A stretch of 44,762 bases of DNA from Lachnospiraceae bacterium (GTDB lineage Bacteria > Bacillota > Clostridia > Lachnospirales > Lachnospiraceae), in NCBI GenBank assembly GCA_021442455.1, contig JABUSY010000067.1:1-44762 (forward strand), read 5' to 3'. Below, piece after piece: positions 39,225 to 44,762 of this stretch. Both the position numbers and the translations under genes were made by a program. The notes beneath the pieces were generated by a model that ran no database searches, was not told the DNA's origin, and was given only the letters and a program-made list of their open reading frames with translations. Position 1 is the stretch's first letter, and the number at the start of each line of letters is the position of its first letter.

Positions 39225-39901
39225 ATGATTTATAAGTTCTTGATCTGTTTTCTGGTGAACATGAGAGGCGGTTTTGCTACAGGTTTTTCAGGTATGATCG
39301 CGTCTGCGGTGATTAGCCACATGCTGATCGCATTTTTAGGCATGGAACTTTAATATGGCAGTTGGCATTATCTTGACAAGCGATGTATTAGTAAGCATTG
39401 TTTTTCTATGTTTAGAACGGTTTAGTCATGATGGGGATTGTACTGGCACTGCCTCTTGGTAACTAGTTATGTATTGAAGTTTGTACCAGGCACGGTCAAG
39501 AGAGGGATTATCTACCTTGTATGATGCTGTTTTGTGGAATAAAGTTTATTGTGAGGCTGGCCATGACGATTAAAGATTGTATGGAAGGAGAGTCAGGAAA
39601 AGGATCATACAATTTTCTGTGTTTATAGCAGTGTGGTTGCTTTCATCTGCAGATGTGTGGAAGCGGGAGAAGGGTATGTATGATGATTTTTCTGATGACA
39701 AACAGGTTTCATTGTTCATTTTGTGATTTTAAATTTGCTGGAGATTCATGTTTTTGTGTTTTGCGTGAAAAGTATGGAAGCTTTTAGTTAACATTGTTGC
39801 TAAATTTGTCGATAAGACAGAGATTCATTATACTGAAGCATATTCTCTGTGTAGTTCTAATAGTTTGAGGCGTTGCAATTCTGATGGTCAATTATCTTTA
39901 A
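39225..39901 (+). pseudogene. broken TauE/SafE-family permease gene
   Basis: Relic of a membrane exporter of the sulfite/anion permease family. It starts with a good ribosome binding site (GGGAGAAGAG) and MIYKFLICFLVNMRGGFATG, then FSGMIASAVISHMLIAFLGM before a stop. Later fragments in other frames, ILTSDVLVSIV-like, GIKFIVRLAMTIKDCMEG (39537 onward) and GVAILMVNYL ending at TAA 39899-39901, follow the family order, with the Gly-rich repeats lost. About 225 codons remain where the family has about 250. Function before decay would be small organic or sulfur anion export; the substrate is unknown. Confidence 0.75.
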
Positions 39902-40007
39902 ACGGATATATGGCTATAATTTTTGTAGCATCTTAATAAGCTTTACTGTATAATAAACACAAAAGTCTTGGATCACGAATACAGTAGAATATTAGGAGAA
40001 AATAGAT

Positions 40008-41627
40008 ATGAGCAAATCAAAGACACTAAAAAGCAGAATAGTATTAATTGCGGTTCTCGCAGCGATAGTATTTCTCTATTATTATACTGAACTTCCTGCA
40101 ATTAATATTCATTCGGAAGGTTTTTGGGGATTTATTATTTTGATTGTTATCATGTTGATGGCTATTTTTCGGGTACTTCCGTTGATAAAAAGATTTCAGG
40201 AAGATGGGATCTCCCCTAATTTTCGAGAAGACAAGCCTCTAAGAGTTGGCATTATTTTTGTTGGGGCGTTGCTTGTAATATTTATTATTGGTTTTATTTT
40301 ATCTTCTCCCATCGTGAATGCAGAGAAATACCAAAAGCTTCTGACAGTACAGGAGGGGGATTTTTCATTCGATATTGAGGAGGTGGATATTAAGAAAATC
40401 CCGCTTTTGGACAAGGATAGTGCTACTCTTCTGGGAAATAGGAAAATGGGAAGTATGGCAAATATGGTGTCTCAATTTGAAGTGGCAAATGATTATAGCC
40501 AGATTAATTATCAGGGTGTCCCTGTTCGTGTATCACCCTTGACCTATGCAAGCCCGATCAAATGGCTAACGAATCAGGGCAGAGGTATTCCTGCTTATAT
40601 GAAAATTGATATGGCAACTCAAAATACAGAGCTTGTAAAGCTGGATAAGGCGATTCGTTATTCGAAGGGTGAATATTTTAATAGAAATATTTATCGTCAT
40701 CTTCGTTTTAAATACCCAACTTATATTTTTGATAATCTCTTTTTTGAGATAGATGATGAAGGGACTCCCTGGTATATTTGTTCTGTGAAAAAATTTATGA
40801 TTGGATTGTTCGGTGGACAGACTATCGGACGGGTGTTGCTGTGTAATGCTCAGACAGGTGAATGTCAGGATTTGGTAGTGGAGGCAGTGCCACAGTGGGT
40901 GGATAAGGTTTATTCGGCGGAGTTGCTCACTCAGTTCTATGATTATCATGGGACCTTGAAGCATGGCTGGCTGAATTTTGTTTTTGGTCAGAAGGATTGC
41001 CTGACGACTACAGACGGATATAATTATCTGGCGATTGATGATGATCTTTGGGTGTATACGGGCGTAACTTCTCTGACAGGCGACCAGAGTATTGTCGGTT
41101 TTGTATTGATGAACCAGCGGACGAAAGAGACGAAATTTTATTCCGTGACCGGCGCCGTGGAAAACAGCGCTATGGGCAGCGCGGAGGGTCAAGTGCAAAA
41201 TCTGAGTTACAAAGCGACTTTTCCATTGTTGTTGAATATTAGTGACCAGCCGACATATTTTTTGGCATTGAAAGATGGCAGTGGTCTGGTGAAAAAATAT
41301 GCCTTGGTGAATGTGAAGCAATACCAAATTGTCGCGATTGGCGATACGGTTAGTGAGTGCCAGGAAAATTATGCAAAGCTTTTGACTATAAATAACATTG
41401 GGACCAATGTCAAGAAAATGCAGAGTGCACGAGGCATCATTGAAAAAATGGTTCAGGTGGTAGTGAAAGGAAATACGCACTTTTATATCATACTGGAAGG
41501 AAATGAGCATCTCTATGACGTGAATGTGGAAGAAAATCTGGATATATTGAGTTTTGATGTAGGCGATCATATTATGCTAGAGTATACAGAAGGTGTGGAT
41601 AGCTGTGTTGTAAGCAAAATAAAATAA
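40008..41627 (+). CDS. large conserved membrane protein of unknown function
   Basis: 539 residues. Three N-terminal transmembrane helices at about 10-28, 37-58 and 79-102, then a soluble domain of more than 400 residues, presumably outside the membrane if the third helix exits. Landmarks are LSSPIVNAEKYQKLL, PLLDKDSATLLGNRKMGSM, RFKYPTYIFD, WVDKVYSAELL and GYNYLAIDDDLWVYTGVTS. I recall similar proteins in Lachnospiraceae but no known function. The last 90 residues, after GDTVSECQENYAKLL, look like a small separate domain. TTAGGAGAAAATAG precedes the ATG. No signal-peptidase or catalytic motif is visible. The gene is complete between two decayed regions, arguing that it is important. Confidence 0.85.
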   Translation: MSKSKTLKSRIVLIAVLAAIVFLYYYTELPAINIHSEGFWGFIILIVIMLMAIFRVLPLIKRFQEDGISPNFREDKPLRVGIIFVGALLVIFIIGFILSSPIVNAEKYQKLLTVQEGDFSFDIEEVDIKKIPLLDKDSATLLGNRKMGSMANMVSQFEVANDYSQINYQGVPVRVSPLTYASPIKWLTNQGRGIPAYMKIDMATQNTELVKLDKAIRYSKGEYFNRNIYRHLRFKYPTYIFDNLFFEIDDEGTPWYICSVKKFMIGLFGGQTIGRVLLCNAQTGECQDLVVEAVPQWVDKVYSAELLTQFYDYHGTLKHGWLNFVFGQKDCLTTTDGYNYLAIDDDLWVYTGVTSLTGDQSIVGFVLMNQRTKETKFYSVTGAVENSAMGSAEGQVQNLSYKATFPLLLNISDQPTYFLALKDGSGLVKKYALVNVKQYQIVAIGDTVSECQENYAKLLTINNIGTNVKKMQSARGIIEKMVQVVVKGNTHFYIILEGNEHLYDVNVEENLDILSFDVGDHIMLEYTEGVDSCVVSKIK

Positions 41628-44600
41628 ATTTATTGTCTAAAAAATGTAATATTGCTGCCAGGTCAAAGGGGTAGATGTTCAGTGCACGAGAGTATCATTT
41701 ATTGAGCGGTCTGTCCCTTGGTAATGTAGTAAGTGCTGTATTTTATGTTCTGTAGGTAAGGGAATGAGGTTTCTGAGGTGCTTGCATCAGAGGTATCTAC
41801 CATGATCGGCCATGAGGGGATCGATGAGAAGGGAGATTTTCTATGATGGATATCAAAGGGTAAAAAAGGGTAACTGATATGAATAGAGGTTGTGATTAAT
41901 GCCATATTTATCAGGATATTGTTGACTTTGATTTATTAGAAAATTTTCTGATATTCCTGACCATTGAGATGGAGGTGAGGATTATTTTCATGCTTGGTTT
42001 TGTCATGCTCTTCGCAATTATCGTCAATAGTGTTCTTGTCTTGATAGATTATATTCATTAACTGTGACTGGCTGGCGTATGGGAGATCTCATAGAATTTA
42101 TATGGGTTCTGATCGAAAAAAAATCCTGGGAAGTATGCCAAGATTTTGAAAACTTTAATTGCGCTGATCTGGTTTTATGTAAAATGGAATGGTATTTTGG
42201 AAAAGATAAAAGCGGCGACACTCAGGTTTTTGGAAGCGGTTGATAGAAAGATAATCTTTTTTTGCGATGCATCAGAGTGATTTGAATGAAATGTCCATGG
42301 GGGAATTATTGGAAATTGACTTAGTAATTTTCATGTATTTAGATAATGATGTAAATGACTGGCTGTGGGGTTTTAGATTCTGATCGAAATAAGGCATGTT
42401 TGTTCTAATCGTGGGACGCCGTTTTAGGATCTGACAAGCAAGAATTTCCAAATGGGGTATATAATCTCACCGCGAGGTGGAAAGTAGATCTGTAGCTGTT
42501 GGAATATCAGCTATGTCGACATGCCTTTCCTCCGGATGATATCTAGCGAAACTTCGTCTTTGGGAGTGTCCTGAGACGGAGATCAGGAAAGTTGTTTAGC
42601 AATCATGAAAGAGAAGCAAATTCCTTCCGATTTTGTTGATGATGTGGCCATAGTGTCCGTCATTGAAACTAATATTCTGATTCCGAATTTTTGCTTTTAG
42701 TTGGTGGCTTCTTAGCCATGGCGGACTTCTGAAGTGGTTGGCGGATAGGAATCATGATTGAGCCAAGTAAGGAATGAACAACTCAGATCCAGAACCTGTA
42801 TTTTTCGGAGAAAATCTAGCAAAGAGGTGTCATATCGATGCAGCAAAAATGGAGAGAAAAAATATGTTAACAATAATTTATATCGAATTTGGACTTTGCG
42901 TGAGGAAATATCACATATCTTCTCTGGAAAGCCGGGGAGAAAATTCAAGTAAAGTATATATAGAGAGATAGAAAGAGTTGAGGAGTGATGAAGTCATGTG
43001 AGGCATTTGACAGGGAAATCAGATTTCAACGTAGTGATAGAAGATGGGATAACAATTTGCTAGACGTCAATATTCCTGATGTGTATCCAATCTTGGCACG
43101 CTAGGGAAGCGATGAAATATGGGGGAAATGTGTTGTTTGATAAGGCTATTGAAGGCTCACAGCGTCAGCAGTGGAAGAGATGTTCACTTTAGTTAGAAAA
43201 AAGACTTGTTTGTATGTTGAATCAGGTTCCGCCAGTTTGATGTGGATTTTTTTATCCTGAAGACTGTAATGGGAAGCGGAAAGCTTGCAAATATGCATCA
43301 TCTAGGACAGGTTGAGAAGTAATATAACCGGAATCCCACTAATGTGAATTTAAGAGTGTTGGTCAAATTCTTCATAATTCCTGCCAGAAAAAGGGAATAG
43401 GAGACATCACATAATCCAGTGAGAAATTTCGTTTGTTGGAGTCTATTATGAGCGGATATAGCAGAATTTGAGAGAAGTGAGCTGTGAAAGAGGAAAAAAA
43501 TTGCATATCAGGACAAGGAGTTTTTTGAAGGTCTTGCGGATTCTGGAACAGGGCACTAAGGTAGAAAAAGGAGAGAAGGATATAAAAATCAGGATTATTG
43601 CATTGGAAGCTATGGTCCAGTCTATATTGAACGGAGTGGAGATGATGGAGGGTATCCGTTGTGAAGTTTCCTATTAATAAAAGCCGAGAAAAGGGGAAGT
43701 GGTCCTTACAGAAAAGTATGGTGTGCAAAACGGCTATACGGAACTGGATGGATGATGCTACGGGATGATGCGCTTGATTATTTATGTGTTTTTATTTTAC
43801 AGCCTTTCTGATGATTGGTCAAATTAAGGTGATGCTGAAATATGGAAAAATGTCATATCTGAAAAGTTGTTTATATCATTTTGGGAAAAAGTCAGGGAGC
43901 TGATAAAGCTGGGGCGGAATAAGCAAAGAAATTATTTCTATTTGGTACGATTTCGAGGGGATTTTTTTGATTTTTTCGGTGATGAAAGCGAAGTTGCTGT
44001 CCATAGAATGATTTAGGTTGGTGCGTTTGTATAATTATAGCTAGTATTCCAGCTGATGCGATCTATGGAAAGAGTGAAAGGCGACGAATGTGTTTATCAC
44101 GGAATTTAAATCAATGTCTAGGATCGCTATTTCTGGACTAGATTTTTATAGGAAAGGATTATTTGCTTGCAGCGGGGAAGGTAATCACGAAGAGAATGCG
44201 GATTTCAGACGGTTTCATTGTGATGAAAAGTCTAGGAAGAGTTAAGAAGCAGGTCACAGACAGAAGGGAAATAATGCGTCAATTTATTTAGAAATTTACA
44301 AAAATATGAAAGACAAAAAATAATATTATATGTACTGAAAATTATGAAGCAGAAGATCGCCGAAAAAATCAAAATGCAAGAGAAAGTAGAAGTGGGAGTT
44401 ATATGGTGGATAGAAAATTATGTGTTGGATCATCAGAATTAATTTTACAGGAGATAGTCAGGTGAAAATATAGCCTACTGGAGAAAATATTTACTGGTGT
44501 GTTAATCGTGCTGTCTTGTTGCGTGTTGTTTAGCCATGATTTAGAAAAGAAAAAACTAGTGTGGAAATTGTATGCTATGGTAGAGAATACAATGTTGAGT

Positions 44601-44762
44601 GAACTGAATCAGACTTTAATAATTTTTGCAAAAGCAGTGGTTTAGAAATTTTTATTAAAATTCCAATCCAGGGAAATCTATGTAGTCTCTATATGCAAAG
44701 ACGTATAGGAAAAACGGGCTTGCATGTATGTGATGGATACAAAGACACTTGTTTTGAAGTGC
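41628..44762. other. 3.1-kb decayed region to the window end
   Basis: No intact gene. Purine-rich, with plus-strand fragments in changing frames: MLGFVMLFAIIVNSVLVLID (about 41990, hydrophobic), EFIWVLIEKKSWEVCQDFEN (about 42094), KEKQIPSDFVDDVAIVSVIE (about 42609), RSFLKVLRILEQGTKVEKGE (about 43517) and KIRIIALEAMVQSILNGVEM (about 43585). They suggest several pseudogenes on the plus strand. I could not assign any, and no promoter, terminator or tRNA is obvious. Confidence 0.55.

Noticed and set aside
40566-41570. Long minus-strand open frame of 334 codons
   Set aside because: Lies wholly antisense to the 539-codon membrane-protein gene, whose plus-strand frame has a ribosome binding site and coherent membrane topology; the minus frame has a His/Ile/Gln-rich, domain-free composition.
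1-44762. Sequencing errors as the cause of the broken genes
   Set aside because: The same window holds 20 uninterrupted genes up to 790 codons; errors would not be confined to the gaps, and the gap fragments also show amino-acid divergence at invariant motifs.
1-44762. CRISPR array, insertion sequences, prophage or defence island
   Set aside because: No regularly spaced repeats, no transposase, integrase or nuclease motifs, and no terminal inverted repeats with target duplications were seen. The only long inverted repeat is the single palindrome at 35413-35471.

Overview
The window looks like a chromosomal segment of a low-GC anaerobic Firmicute of the Clostridia, most likely Lachnospiraceae or close kin. 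The evidence is the gene order rho-rpmE-(DUF1385)-prmC-prfA, a class III anaerobic ribonucleotide reductase with a fused glutaredoxin-like tail, PurH split into a PurO-like IMP cyclohydrolase and a stand-alone AICAR formyltransferase, the ~420-residue diaminopimelate decarboxylase, and a large membrane protein I associate with this family. I cannot name a species.

The striking property is gene decay. I find 20 apparently intact protein genes covering only about 45% of the window, plus three tRNA genes. Most of the rest is full of stop codons and frameshifts, but four gaps can still be read as broken genes: a DUF1385 (YqhQ-like) gene in its usual place before prmC, hflX between glmM and nrdD, corA upstream of lysA, and a TauE/SafE-type permease before the 539-codon membrane-protein gene. 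Several kilobases (12.0-17.2, 23.4-25.9, 29.1-31.6, 37.5-39.2 and 41.6-44.8 kb) hold no intact gene. This fits a lineage in the middle of genome reduction, such as a host-restricted symbiont.

Layout. 1-211: two tRNA genes (Lys, Leu). 1-7.8 kb: rho, rpmE, broken yqhQ, prmC, prfA, a sugar-phosphate nucleotidyltransferase and glmM, covering transcription termination, translation termination and cell-wall precursors. 8.4-9.4 kb: broken hflX. 9.5-12.0 kb: nrdD with a clear promoter and terminator. 12.0-17.2 kb: decayed DNA. 17.2-21.4 kb: glyA, then the two genes finishing IMP synthesis. 22.6-23.4 kb: a small conserved gene overlapping a DNA-deoxyinosine glycosylase-like gene. 25.9-29.1 kb: a lone LysR regulator (minus strand) and, divergent from it, thrS with a long leader that may be a degraded T-box. 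31.6-33.0 kb: infC (probable AUU start, attenuator leader), rpmI, rplT. 33.6-34.7 kb: aroC (minus). 35.0-35.9 kb: broken corA containing a perfect 22-bp inverted repeat. 36.1-37.5 kb: lysA and a tRNA-Leu. 39.2-41.6 kb: broken TauE/SafE gene and the large membrane-protein gene. The remainder is decayed.

The surviving genes are translation and transcription core genes, DNA precursor supply, cell-wall precursor supply, and biosynthesis of purines, glycine/one-carbon units, lysine/diaminopimelate and chorismate. The losses I can identify are ion or anion transport and accessory GTPase or membrane functions. Many retained genes keep near-consensus sigma-A type promoters (TTGACN-like box, 17-nt spacer, TATNNT-like box, often with TGn). 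I saw no CRISPR array, insertion sequence, prophage, rRNA or defence system. The interesting biology here is the decay itself and a few regulatory oddities.
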